A stretch of 64,000 bases of DNA from Ectocarpus siliculosus. Taxonomy: Eukaryota; Sar; Phaeophyceae; Ectocarpales; Ectocarpaceae. A program made the translations under genes and the position numbers. Location of the stretch: assembly GCA_000310025.1 (NCBI GenBank), contig FN647863.1, positions 107,977-171,976 of the forward strand, written 5' to 3'. Of the stretch, positions 34,284 to 46,500 are shown in pieces. The notes under the pieces are model-generated. The model saw only the letters and a list, made by a program, of their open reading frames with translations, was not told the origin of the DNA and did not search any database. How positions within the stretch are numbered: the stretch's first letter is position 1; every line of letters starts with the position of its first letter.

Positions 34284-35163
34284 CTCTTCCATGGAAGCCA
34301 CAAGTTTTCTTCGTCCATGGAAGCGCAATACAACATTTCCATGGAAGTGATATACACTTCCATGGAACTAGGGATATGAAAACAATGTGAATGTGCCACT
34401 TCCTGGAAGTGAGCTTCCACGGAAGTCTCATTGAAATCCAATGGAAGTGGAACAATTTCCCCAAAAGTCGAACCTTAGGCTTCCATGGAAGCTATTCAAA
34501 ATAAGTTCAGGGCGGCTTCCATGGAAGTGTTCTGCCTCGGGTTAGCTTCCACGGTCTTTTCTGGGTAAGGGTTGGGTTAGGGGAGGGAAAATGGAATTAC
34601 CACATGTCCAAATGATTCCGTGGTGTTGCTTTAGGTTAGGGTTAGGGTTTTAGGGGAGCTAGAAAGACCACATGCCCAGAGGCTTCCAGGAAGTTGCTTT
34701 CATAAAAGTTTCGGTGTTTCCGCGGCAGTTGGTTTCGACCCCTGTCCCCCACTTCCATGGAAGTTGCTTTCATGGAAGTTTTCGTGCTTCCATGGATGAA
34801 GCAGAGACTCCGTCGAGCGACGAGCGTACTTCCATGGAAGCTCGTAGCGCTTTCGAGTAAGTCCGAAATGCGGCTTTCACGGAAGCAACGAGCGTTTGAT
34901 ATCGGGTGCTTCCATGAAAGCGGATCAACTTCCATCGAAGTTGTTTACCACTTCCATGGAAGCATCATGGAAGCTGGAACCCGAAGAAGACGAACAGATT
35001 TCATGGAAGTCAAATTGATTTCTATGGAAGCCACAAGACTTCCATGGAAGCCATCTAACTGCCATAGAAACCATCTAAATTCCGTGGAAGTCGCTGTTGC
35101 CTTTCATGAACGTGACAGTGACTTCCATGGAAGTTAATTTCGACTTCCATGGAAGCTTATTCC
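34284..35163. repeat. Island of CTTCCATGGAAG palindromes
   Basis: At least nine exact copies of the 12-bp palindrome CTTCCATGGAAG and many one-base variants occur in about 880 bp with irregular spacing. TTAGGG-like runs lie at about 34563-34585 and 34630-34653. No coding function is supported. The CCATGG core is shared with the CCCATGGG elements. Confidence 0.85.
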
Positions 35164-35353
35164 ATTGTCAAAGAGTGTAGGTTACCCGGTTTGTGCCATC
35201 GAACGCGTGAAGGAAATCCCGGAAACGCATTTGAAATACAGGGCGGCTGCCGCTGTAAGTGGTTATTGCCAGCGTGCGTCAAGGAGATCTAGCTACAAAG
35301 AGCAAAGCAAGAGATGCATCGTGCCGTTTGTGCGGCGGAATTACGGTTAACGG

Positions 35354-37521
35354 TTGAAGGACCAAAAAATGATGAGGGAGGAGAAGGACGAGACGGAGAA
35401 GGAATACCAGTATCTACGGGAGAATGATGCACCGGCAGGAGCGATGGCTGTCGGGAAAACGACTGCCAGGGCAGCTGGTGGAGCTGGGCTCGGTACACAA
35501 CGGGTGAGCATGATGAATGACGGGAACCGTGCTTTAGAGCGGGTTCAGAAAGCAGCGCCCCAAATCCGTAAAGATTCGACGAAGGTCGTGAGTTGGCTGC
35601 GGAGAATGCGGAACCTGGCCAGCGAGGGTACGGAGCAGACGCTTAGACATGACTATATTCCTGTCATCAGCTATTCCGATCGCACATATCTGAACCGGGT
35701 TCATGTTGAGGCTCTTGCTACGGCACATTTCTGCTAGAAGCGACCTGCGTCACGGTTTTCGAAGAACGGTTACAATAGCTGCCTTCAGCTGCGTCCCTGA
35801 GGCGTGGAGGGTGATCCACGAACGGCTTTTGCCTACTCTTGACCCTGAAAAGGCAATGCTTGGGAGGCGACGTGAGACCACTGAGATGTGTCCCGACGAG
35901 GATCCGAAGCTTTTCTTCGCCATAGTAGACGTATTCGTCAACATCATGAAAGCTGTTGACATCGTTAGCGGGAAATCGTGCACACCATTGTCCGCCAGCT
36001 TTCACACGAACACGATATCGAACACACAAGTCCATCCTGGCAGACCCCACCACTTCCCGAGCGAGGGTGGAAAACGTTGTTCGCACGGCATACGCCAACA
36101 ACGTCATGATTGAGGAATTGGGCAAAGGGCAGGCGTCGTCGGCGGCAGCGGTGACGGTCGGTGGTTTTGGGCACGGTCATAGAGGCGACGGTAAGAAGGG
36201 GCAACGACGGTGGTGGCAGCAGTGGCATCAGCATCGGCGGTGGGTTCATCCACAACCACCACCTGCACACCACCCACCTCCTAACTTCCCGACGTGGGGA
36301 TCTGGGGTGCTCTATGACTGTGGAGCAACGCCGTTTACCCGCGAGAGGAGTCACATTTACCCACGAGAGGAGTCAGCTCCGCCGCCAGGTGCTCCGACGG
36401 GTGCCGTTCATCGGTGCGTGAAGTGCGGGAGGCATGGACGCTCACTCGGCGACTGCAATGTGCCACGACGCCTTGAAGGCAACTGTACTGCAAGTTTTGA
36501 GTATAGCCATCGGCGCCGCATGTGTTGTATGATCGACCGCATGCAACAGCACGCGTACGTCGGAGATGGAGAGGGTCTCAACGCGGGTGGCAACGACATC
36601 ATGCCGTACCAGCAACGGAGGCGACGACGCTGGAGGAGGCAAAGGCAGCGTAGCCGGCGACCGTCGGAACAGCTCCCGCAGCTTGGTTCGCGGGGGGGCG
36701 GCCGGAATCCCCGCGTCTGCAGCCCGAGCAACCGTACTCGCAAAGGACTCGACCGGAGGCGCCGCTCCCCGTGTTTGCAGCTGGAGCGGTAGTAAGGGGA
36801 ACAGCACCTGTGGCGGGAGCGGCGACGGGTGGTGGTGGTTTCCCCCCCACGGTGGCGGGGGGAAAGGTCGGGGCGCAGGCACTCGCGACTGAAGCGACAG
36901 TATCGGTGGTGGCACCTGGGGCGGCACGTGCGGCGGTTACGTTCCATGAGGGAAGAGGTTCCGCAAATGCGGAGACGAATGGTGGGCCAGAACCCGGCCC
37001 TGTATGTGCCGTCTGCCGCATCACTTGCGTCGTCAGCAGGCATGGCTTCAGCGATGGAACCAACCGTGGCGACCGCGACAGGTATTGGTGTTTTCCCCGA
37101 TTCGTCCATGGGGGGAACGGCCGGAGCACCGTCAGCAGCTGGAACGGTGGCACTGGAGGCGTCGTCGACCGTCGGCCCGGTAGCCCCCGCTGTATCAACC
37201 GGGGGGGGGGGCGTCGCACCGCCCACATCAGCAGCTACACCGGCACCAGCAGCGCAACATGCGGACGAGCGCGATGTGGATAGCTGCTCGTTGGACAATC
37301 GCGACGAAGACAGCGGCAACATCGGCGACAGCAGCAGCGGCGGCAGCATCGTGGGATTATCACCTGGTGCGGGGCAGGCCGGCTTCCATCCGACCGTGTT
37401 AATGGCATCTGCATGGTGCGGGACGATGGGGGGTAATGCCAGGGAAGGACCCTCGATCGTGGCAGGGAGTGTGCGGCATGAATTGAGAGGCTTCGCGCTC
37501 GGGAGATATCGTGCCAGATGA
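35354..37521 (+). mobile_element. Gag-like retroelement remnant
   Basis: The first part has a charged helical stretch (MREEKDETEKEYQYLREND) and a segment near 35700-35960 with the look of a Copia-type Gag core (EAWRVIHERLLPTLDPEK, DPKLFFAIVDVFVNIMK). HRCVKCGRHGRSLGDC near 36410-36460 resembles a zinc knuckle in which the His is shifted. A Gly/Ala/Ser/Thr-rich tail with GGT/GCA repeats follows. It is broken several times and no pol part was seen. It may instead be a remnant of a host gene derived from gag. Confidence 0.35.
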
Positions 37522-38620
37522 CCGATAGTTGCACCATTGGTCTAAGCGCGATTAGGAACGTTTGTGAGAAGTATTGTGTAAATTTAGTCATGCATGTTCT
37601 AAGTTCCGTCTTGTTTAGTTTGTTGAAATTCATGAGTTTGATAACTGTGTCGATGTAGACTCTACGTTGCGATGCGCACGAGCATGGTGTTTGATCTGTG
37701 GTTATATTGTGTTTTCATTTTTTGAGGATGGATATGGTGTTGAATATCAAAGAAGTCACCACGCCAAATAGTGTAGTTGATTTTGTTGGATCACTGGTAG
37801 CACTGCTGCTGTCAAAATCACGGGGGAGGATGAATGTGATGCTGATGTCAAGATCCTCGATGCAGTATCTACAAGCAGAGTTCTAGCACACTCCTGATAT
37901 TTTTGAGCGGGAGGCAGTCGTGACAGCTCGGGGAATTTTTTTCTTGTTGGGCACAAATCTTGGCATCCGATTTGTGCGTACGTAGTTGGTGAATTGGGCA
38001 CATGGGGCTCCAGTCTACCGAACTTCAATCGCACATACCTACAGTATACCCGACACACAGCGTTCCTCTTCAAGGGGTGCCCTAGTGCGGGCCCGCAGGT
38101 TTTGAAGCAAAGTTAGGGAACCCGCACCACGGGCCGCAGGCCCGACTCCAGCTTCCCTCATGAGAAACATTTCGAGCGCACCTTCTTCGTCAGATGACGA
38201 AAAAACATTTGAGCGGAAATATGTTTCGCCGTACGCTAGAACATTGTTTTGGACCCTTGTTCTTGCCGTCAGGTAAAGATTTTAGCTGTAACATTCTCTC
38301 ATTACCCTCTCCCCGACACATTCACGATGAAGAACAAGTGAAACCTGCACGTGAATTCATACATTCTCTATGATGAGTGATTTTCTGCAAAAAGATGCCG
38401 AACACAACTTTCTACCTGCTGCGGCGGCTCCATTTTTGGCCCGCCCCGCCCTGCCTCAACTCCATCAACCCCAAACATCGTTTTTTTCGTACAAACTGCC
38501 CCCCTATCGGTGGGCCTGGAAAACAAACTTTTACGTACCAAAAGAGGAAGCAGGTGGGAGGAACTTGACATCATGACATTGATCAACACTGAATTAAACA
38601 CGTAGACAGCCAGCGATTCC
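37522..38620. other. No gene recognised
   Basis: Non-coding DNA with a GC-rich direct or inverted segment around 38085-38155 (GCGGGCCCGCAGG, CACGGGCCGCAGGCCCG). The right part may include the 3' UTR of the LNR gene to its right. Confidence 0.4.
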
Positions 38621-41600
38621 GGAAGATGCGGCACCCTTGCAAAAGAGGGCGGCGACTCTGTACCTCTGCCGGCATTTTCAGGGGTGAACCGCGTTTGTGT
38701 ACGAACACAATTGGCCCCACATCGACAACATATTCCACGAACCTTCCCAAACCCTCTTTACGATGACATCGATGCAGGAACTTTCGTTGGCATCCATACG
38801 AGAAAGCTGTACGCACGTAGAAGGTGAAGGTCTGTTCTTGTTGCCTTCCTTTGGCTTGGGCCGGTGTATCCACCACTCACTCAAGGTGTCACGAAGATGA
38901 GCACCTGGTGTTGGTGGACAGCCAAATACAATGCCACACACAGAGACAGGGGGAGACGACAGGGAGGAGGGACGAGCGATTGTTTCGGAGACGCGTATGT
39001 CTGAAGATCGTACCGTGGTATTCTACCTGTGGAATAGACTCGCTCGCTGCCGCCGAACGGTCTACGGATGAACTGGACAAACACGAGAAGCCTTGGGATT
39101 TCAAGCTTTGCATTGCAAATGGCATCCATTGGATGCTCCGCTAGTGTTTCTCCCGCTCGACAGAGTTCGGGTTCAAAGTAGTAACCATAGAAGATAACGT
39201 TCCTCTGTCGAAGCCTGAGCTTCGCGACAAGCAATCGTGGACGCAACGCTCACCTCGATGAGACTGATCCATTCGTCCGAAAGAAGAGCGGTGGACTCGA
39301 GCATCACGGTGCTGGCCTCATTAGCCGTCACACCGAGCGTGTTGAAGGTGGAATCGGTGTAGGACTCGTGCGTGTGGGTCAGCTCGCCGTTGACGTGGAC
39401 CTGTGGCGGGGAAGGTTCGCGTGCGATAAAGATCAAAGTCTGCTTCGAGCGCCGCCTGTGTGTATCGCCGAAGGAAGCCGCTTGGGATGGGTGTCAGAAG
39501 TATGGACACGATAGCCCGCGTGGAGGTAGGTCAACAACCCGCGGCGTGTGTACTTTCCCCACTCAATCGCTAGGAGAATCACAACTTCCAAGATCTCTAC
39601 TGTTGCGAAGGGTAGTCCTCACAGTTCCTCACTGCTGTGCTGTTGGGGGCTAACAGCAACGCAAAAAGAGAGCTTGTTGGTAGGACAGAATACGAGGTAC
39701 TTTTTCCATTTGCTTGGTGTCGTCCTCACCCCTAGGGTACGGGTGCGGTCGTTGCCCTTCCAGAAGGCGACCTGGATGTCCACGATGTGTTGGGGTTCGG
39801 CAAAGGTGAACTCGATCTGGCAGGGCCCTTCGTCAGGCACGAGCTTCGTGGCGCACGACCACCTCGACTCGATCTCGGAGAAGATACCATCGCGGGTGTT
39901 GGTCGCCGTGCAGCCAAGGCCACCGACCTCGCCGCACCCGACGTCGCCGCTGCTGTTGCCCGGCCGCGTGTCGTGGGCGGTGGCCGATACGCCAACCTCG
40001 ATCTTGGTGCCCACCTCGACAGCACCGTCGACCGTCGGCAGGGACTCTGTCTCTTCCCAAGGGACGAACTCGTACGACATTGGCTCGTTATCGTCGTCGG
40101 AACTGAGGTCATAGTCATCGCTCCCTGTACTTCCTTCGACAAAGCAGGAGGCGCTGGGATCTTTGCAGTCGAAGAAGGTGCTCTCGCTGCACCAGGCGTC
40201 CCTCTCGTGGCATGTGCAAGAGCAGCAGTCGCCACCGTCGTAGCCTAAGAGAGGGAGAGGCAGACATAAAGTGCCGAAGTATCACAGGTGATTAAGCTTC
40301 AAGTCAGGGAGACGAGGGGACGAGTTGTGGCCGAGAAGGAAGAGAGACAACCAAAACGAAAGCCACCAGAATCGCAAGAAGATACGGAGTACGGTACGGG
40401 ACAAGCACCACGCTTTGTGTTTCGTGTCGTGTACCGGCACCACCGGGCCCGATGTGGTGTTGATACTGTCGCTGAGTACATATTTGAAAGCAATCGATGG
40501 CAAGCGCAGGAAAGGGGGAGTGCCCCTACCATTCTCTTCACACCCACACGAACTAAGAGCGTACATTGCAAAAACGGGAGAAGGGCTGGGAAAAAAACCC
40601 ACCCTATGCAGCTTGACGACGAAGCAGTTGCTTGCTAGAGAAGAGAAAGAGAGAGCTGGTCCAACCCCAACCCTGAATATATGTATGTATTGGTAGATCG
40701 CCGCCAGCGTGTAGGGTTCGAAATCGAAAAAGGCGGAGACGAAGGGGAGAAAACCCCACAAATATAGCGGGCGTTCCTTCTTATTTAGTCGGCCGGAGTG
40801 CTTCGACCCTTGCTGACGCCTCGCGTACAACGGGTTTGAGACGTGTCTGCAAAGATACCAGGTGATATCGTACTGTGTGCTCACGTCGTCGACGTCAGGA
40901 ACGAAACACCACTGTACCGCTACAACGCAACAAAGCTAACAGGTACACCGAGCTTCGCTAGGTTCAAGTATCGCTTATGGCCCAGGATATATATGTGGTG
41001 TAAGACAGCGAAAACAGCACGGTACGACGTATCGAAGATGCACATTATCAAAAGGAGCGCGGCTCTGACGCCTTTTCCCATCATGGATCGTTCTTTGGAT
41101 CAGCATGTCTTCGTAGTGTGGAGGAGCAAATGGAGGCCACAACAGTGGGTCAACCGTTCGTGCCACGCCAGATGAATGTTCTTCGAGTTCTCGGATGAGT
41201 TTCAGCGAACGCAGGTGTACGGCAGTTGGTCCTTTAAGGCAACCGTGAGAGCGAGGTCAACCCATATTTTCGAAGCTCGATTCCGCCACAGCGGAGAGAG
41301 TTGTTTGTTGTTGTTGTTTTTGCTGTTGTCTTCACAATAAAAACGTTTCCGTTCTCTCTACCCAGTACCTTTTTCTGCCGTACTAGTCTAGCACTTGACG
41401 CGGTCGATTCCCGTGGTCACAGGCTAACTTACCAAAAAGAATATAAGTAAAAACATAATGGATCCGAAGGGTCCGCAAGTCAATATAAATCAACGACAGA
41501 TAGTCTAGGACATTCCGCTGCCTCTACACGCTATGCTAGGTACCCATTGAAACCAAGAAAGAATGAGAGAGAGAAAGAAAGAGTATGTGAAAGAAAAAAA

Positions 41601-43550
41601 AAGTGGCCGGGTCGAAATGGTGGCGTGGGAAGCACAAGATGGCGGCGTTAAACCGCACAAGATAGCGGCGTCAAACCGTCTCGCCGAGCGCTTGCCGAAA
41701 AACCGAATCGTTTGATTTTTTATTCGCTTCGTCGTGGTCTAAACAAGTTCTAAAAGTCCATCCAGGGAGATCGATTTGTTGTGTCACCTATGGTGTGCGT
41801 GTATCTGTGGAGCTGGCTGGTGTTGGTGTCGACGACCGAAAAGCTGATACACAACCGAACTTTCGGCGAGACCCCTAGACCCCACGGCTTGTATGTACTT
41901 GTTATGGTCCCCCTCCCTGGAATCTTGGTGTTCAGGGGTGGGCGCCGTAATGGACGAGCTGCCGGCAAAGAGGGTTTCCCCGGCATACGGGGGGGTATTG
42001 TTGGAGATTCTCTGTGGAAAGCAAGGCATGCACTATTCTTGTGCACGGTGTTTTTCCGGTGCGTGTTGGGCTGAAAGGTTATCTTCAGGCTGCTACGACA
42101 AAACACAAGGCATCGGGCTACACGTGGTAGGACAGAGACCTACCGCACGCCTCGTTGTTGTTTCCTTCGGTACACCAGCCGTTTCCGACGTCGATAGGGT
42201 ATTCGCAGTTGACGAACATGTCGACGGTGATGTCATCGTCGTTGACGCAGGCTGCCTCTGGATCGATGCAGGCGAACGTCGTGCAAGCCCAGTCATAGTC
42301 GAAATCGTTCTGACAGGAGGGTGAGGGTAAAATGGAGGTACCATTGTTTAAACGGTGGCAAGGGGCAGCGACAAATTACTGGGGGGGGAAAGATGAACCA
42401 AACTCAGAAAATACTCCCTACTTCTCAACAAGCTCGATTCAGGGAAAAACACATCGCTCCCTTCACTTCCAACAGAGTCAGGGTCATCTCAACGGGAACG
42501 TGAAATGTCGCGACCAACCCTCGACGGCAGAGGAAAGCGAGGTAGGCGTATGTTAAATTGTGGTTTCGCTGTGGAATGGGCGACAGTACTTGCCGGCTGG
42601 TTGGGGACGGTCAAACTGTTGCAGGTGTAATTCAAATTTCGAAGTTCCAAAAACTTTGCAAAACGTAAGCTCAGAGCCCGCCATGGACTTCCGTGTGTCT
42701 GCTGTCCGCGGCTTCCGGCCATCTTGCATTGGGCAGGCTGCCAGATATGGTGTTGTGATTGAAATATGGCTGGTTATTTCTTCCGTTTCAACGTGACTTG
42801 CTTGCGTTTCAGGGCTCGATGAAGGACCCCCGGACGCTCGCACAAGCCCGTCGCAATAGTTGACTTCATACATTGTCCGTCGCTGCATCGATGAAAGAAC
42901 ATTCCTTCCAAATTGCCGTGGGAGTGTTCGAGCAGAAAAAGAAAACCACTTTATCAACAAGACACAGCGAAAGTTCCTACAGTAGCATCCAAGAACAACG
43001 GGGGGCTAGCTAGCGCTCGTGTGAATCATCCCTACCTGACAGGTGCACGAACAGCAGTCACCGCCATCGTAGGCTGCGGAAGTTGGAGAAAAAGAACGTG
43101 GGAGGACAGGCAAGAGAAAGCCATCGGAGTATGATTGTGCTCGTGTACACCGTACGCCACGTGTATATTCGTGAGACGAAAAAGGAACGAGTCAAATTGA
43201 GAAGGGGGGCGCCCAGCAGTAGAACCATGTGGAGCAAAGGCATCACATTCTACATAGCGTTTCTGACGTACTATATTTGGCCTCGTTATCCACTGGCGGC
43301 GACACGAGTGCGTCTGAGAGCGGCAACGTCGAAGGAGCCTGCCCAAGCGACGTAAGAAAAAACCAGGTGTACCACACGCATTCATAGTCTATAGCTCCTG
43401 TATGACCTTCCTCCCGCGTGACCCATGCTGGTACGTAAACCATGTAAGACCAAGAGGTGTGTGGACTGGCGCCGGGAGAGTAGACGGGACGAACACACAC
43501 GCTCACCGTGAGCTTGCCACAACAGCTTCCAAGATGAGCAATGAATCGAG
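38620..43550. repeat. Segmental duplication, left block
   Basis: Exons, introns and 3' flank here match 58030-64000 in the same order and orientation. Examples are 38820-39010 with 58140-58325, 40430-40500 with 59920-59990, and 42800-43400 with 63000-63880. Similarity extends through introns with many small indels, so it reflects a DNA duplication and not exon conservation only. Confidence 0.85.
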
Positions 43551-46500
43551 CTTGAGACCTTCATGGACTTCGGAGCCCACTTGAGCGCTTGTATCCATGG
43601 GAAGCAGCTGATCCACAAAGGCCGTCAAATGTCTAGCCCCCGCGCCAACGTCACCTTGAAGACACGCACCCCTAAATCAATTTCCAAGAGCGTCCTTCAC
43701 GTTCGCTACGGTTGATGAAAACGAAGTTCTCGGGCCAAGACCTACCGCATTCCGGCGTGTTGAGATCTGAACTGCAGTACCCGTCGCCGATTTCCTCTGC
43801 ATCGTCGCAATTTTCGATCATGTCGACAGTGACGATGTCATCATCCACACAGGGAGCGTTTGGGTCGATGCAGGCGAACGTGCGGCAGGCCGAGCCATTG
43901 CCCTGGTTCCCCTAGGGGCGAGCACAACAGGGATAAAAATTGCGGCGGTTGCTCAGCCACGAGAGAGAGACGGGGGGAAGAGGACCACTCTAGCAAACAC
44001 CGTGCTATCTTTCAAAGCCCTTGGATACGGACGTGCCGTGAAATGCACCTCGCACACGTAAAATTGCAGGGACAATTGGCGGAGGCGTACCTTTTTCGAA
44101 GGTGGGCAAAACGTGCCAGAAAAATATCCAGTTTGAACGAAAAGAGCAGGGTCAAATGGAATGCCCATGAAAACAAATTGCCGACTTCTAAGTGTTTCAC
44201 AGCTGGCGCCTGTACCCGTATCCCCACCTTAAAACAGAACGAAGCGCTTTTTCAGACCTGAAAGAGGAAAGTTGGACAACTCTAGACAAGCTTCGGGGCA
44301 GCGGTATCTACTAAGGGGAAAAAATCTCAACATCTCTCTCAGATCCACGCACTTCAAGCGCGTTTGCATTCTAGGTGAAACAACAGCAGCGAACCCCCGT
44401 ACCTCGCAAGTGCATTTGCAGCAGTCGCCGCCATCGTACCCTGAGGACAAAAGGATAGTGAAACATCGAGGGGGAAATACAAGCGGGGAAGTGTCGGGCG
44501 AGAATGCTATTGGCTGGTTGCGCCTGATTCTCGGGAAAATACTTCGAATGCGGCGAATCTGGCATGCCAATGCCATACAAGGAAAAAAGGAGATGAGGAG
44601 CTAATGGATTTGGCACTGTTCATTACAAGCACAAAGCACACCATCCTCCATTTCCTACGGCGCACCCGATGGCAACATGCACAGATAGAAGAGGAGGCAG
44701 AGAAAGATAGAAGACAGAGGTTGTTCCTTGACCAGTAGAGCTAAGTAGCTTCGTCATACATGTAGAACTACCAGCGCGGGAAGCAGACATGGGGGTCTGG
44801 GTAAAGCACGAGCGCCACCTTGTGATTTCCTCTGTCGTGGAGAAGCAGCTACAACAGATGCGTCGGCATTCGCTAGGGACAGCAAAGCTTGCGATCTCTG
44901 TGACGTGTCCAAGGAGATACACAAGTTCACCGGAAAACCGCCCGGGCGCATAAAATATGAAGGGATATAACCAATTGGATAAAGCCAGTTGAAGGCTCTT
45001 GAGAGGGAAATACGGCGTTGTCTTCATTGGCTCTGGATAGGGTAGATTATCGCCGTCCATCGTGTAATACCTTATCCTGCTCCAGCAGGGTGGTACAAGT
45101 TTCAAGAAGCTGAAAAACGGCACCTTCCGATACTAGATCAAAACTTACCGCATAGCTCGTTGTTGTTGCCTTGGTTACAAAAGCCATCGCCGAAGTTCAA
45201 AGGTTGCGCGCAGTTTTCGAGCATATCCACGGTGTAGGAGTCGTCATCAACGCAGGGTGCTTCTGGATCGATGCAGAAAAAAAAGTCCCTATAATAGGCC
45301 CAATTGCCGCACTTGGTATTCGGCGTGTCCTGACAAGCACATATGAAACACCAAATTTGCAGGAGACACGAGCAAACACATTGCAAGAGATCGAGCAACA
45401 AAGCGGCACGGAGGGTGACCTCATCATCACGCCTGAATGTACTACGGACACCACCGACTATGGCACCGGATCCAACAACGGACGGGATTTCGTCAATGGG
45501 GAAGGCATTATACAATAGGGCGAACCACCGAGAGGTGTTTCGTGGGCAGCACCAGGGGTGAGCTCTATTCATCCAAGCAACGGACCGCGAGGCTGGGTTA
45601 CTCCGTGCTCAGTCCCTTGCACTGACTGGTATTGAAGCGGCTCGATTACTTTGCGTGCTCCCGGAGACAGCTGTAAGGCACTACCATAAGTGATATGAGA
45701 TGTCGCACTTCGCTCTCCCTGGACCGATTTTCAGAGCTTGGACTACTCCTCGGTAGGAAGAACGGCGTTGCTGGAAACGGTGATGCTGGAAGCGTCTTGT
45801 CGAGATCTTTCCCAAAACGCATCGTTTGATCTTTTTTTTACTTTGCCATGGAGCAATCGAAATTTGAAATTTGGTCCACGGCGTGTGAGTTGTGATATCT
45901 CAGGTCACCTACGCGATGTGACTCACCTCCTGAGTGTCCGACACACAGCAGTACGATGCGATCGTTATACTTCTATTACTAGGATTGGGCACTTCTCTAC
46001 TCCGCACATATCCTGGTCCAGCATAAACAGCATGTTCACAGCCACGAGCGAGCGATCGCGAGGCCAGATGCAAGCGACCGTGACTCCCATTTTAGGCCTT
46101 GGCATTGTTTTCTCCTACGAATCTCATTCCCTTCGAGGGTTTCGTTTAGAATGTGCAAGGGGAAGCAATGATTCGCATACCTCGCAGGTGCACTCGCAGC
46201 AGTCGCCGCCGTCGTAAGCTGAGAAACAATCGGGGGGGGGGGGGGAGGGGATGGAAAACGAACGGCGGCATATTATCATTTAGGACGCACCATGTCACAC
46301 CACACCCTACCATACGACACGCCTTCTGTCATTGGATAGCAGAGAAAGTGTTTGACTTATCGCCCGCTTGTCACAGTTGACTCCAGGCTGCACCATGTTT
46401 TCTTGACATGGCTTGCGCCATTCCAGCATATTATTTCCTACAGTTGATTCCCCCTGGGTGGTACAATTCTACATCGGTTTATCGCTAGCACCTTTCGTGT

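Noticed and set aside
39619-40235. Second frame through the discoidin-like exon as a separate protein
   Set aside because: The frame continuing the LNR end (G-YDGGDCCSCTC) into SRWSC and EPQHIVDIQVAF carries all conserved residues; the other is a shadow.
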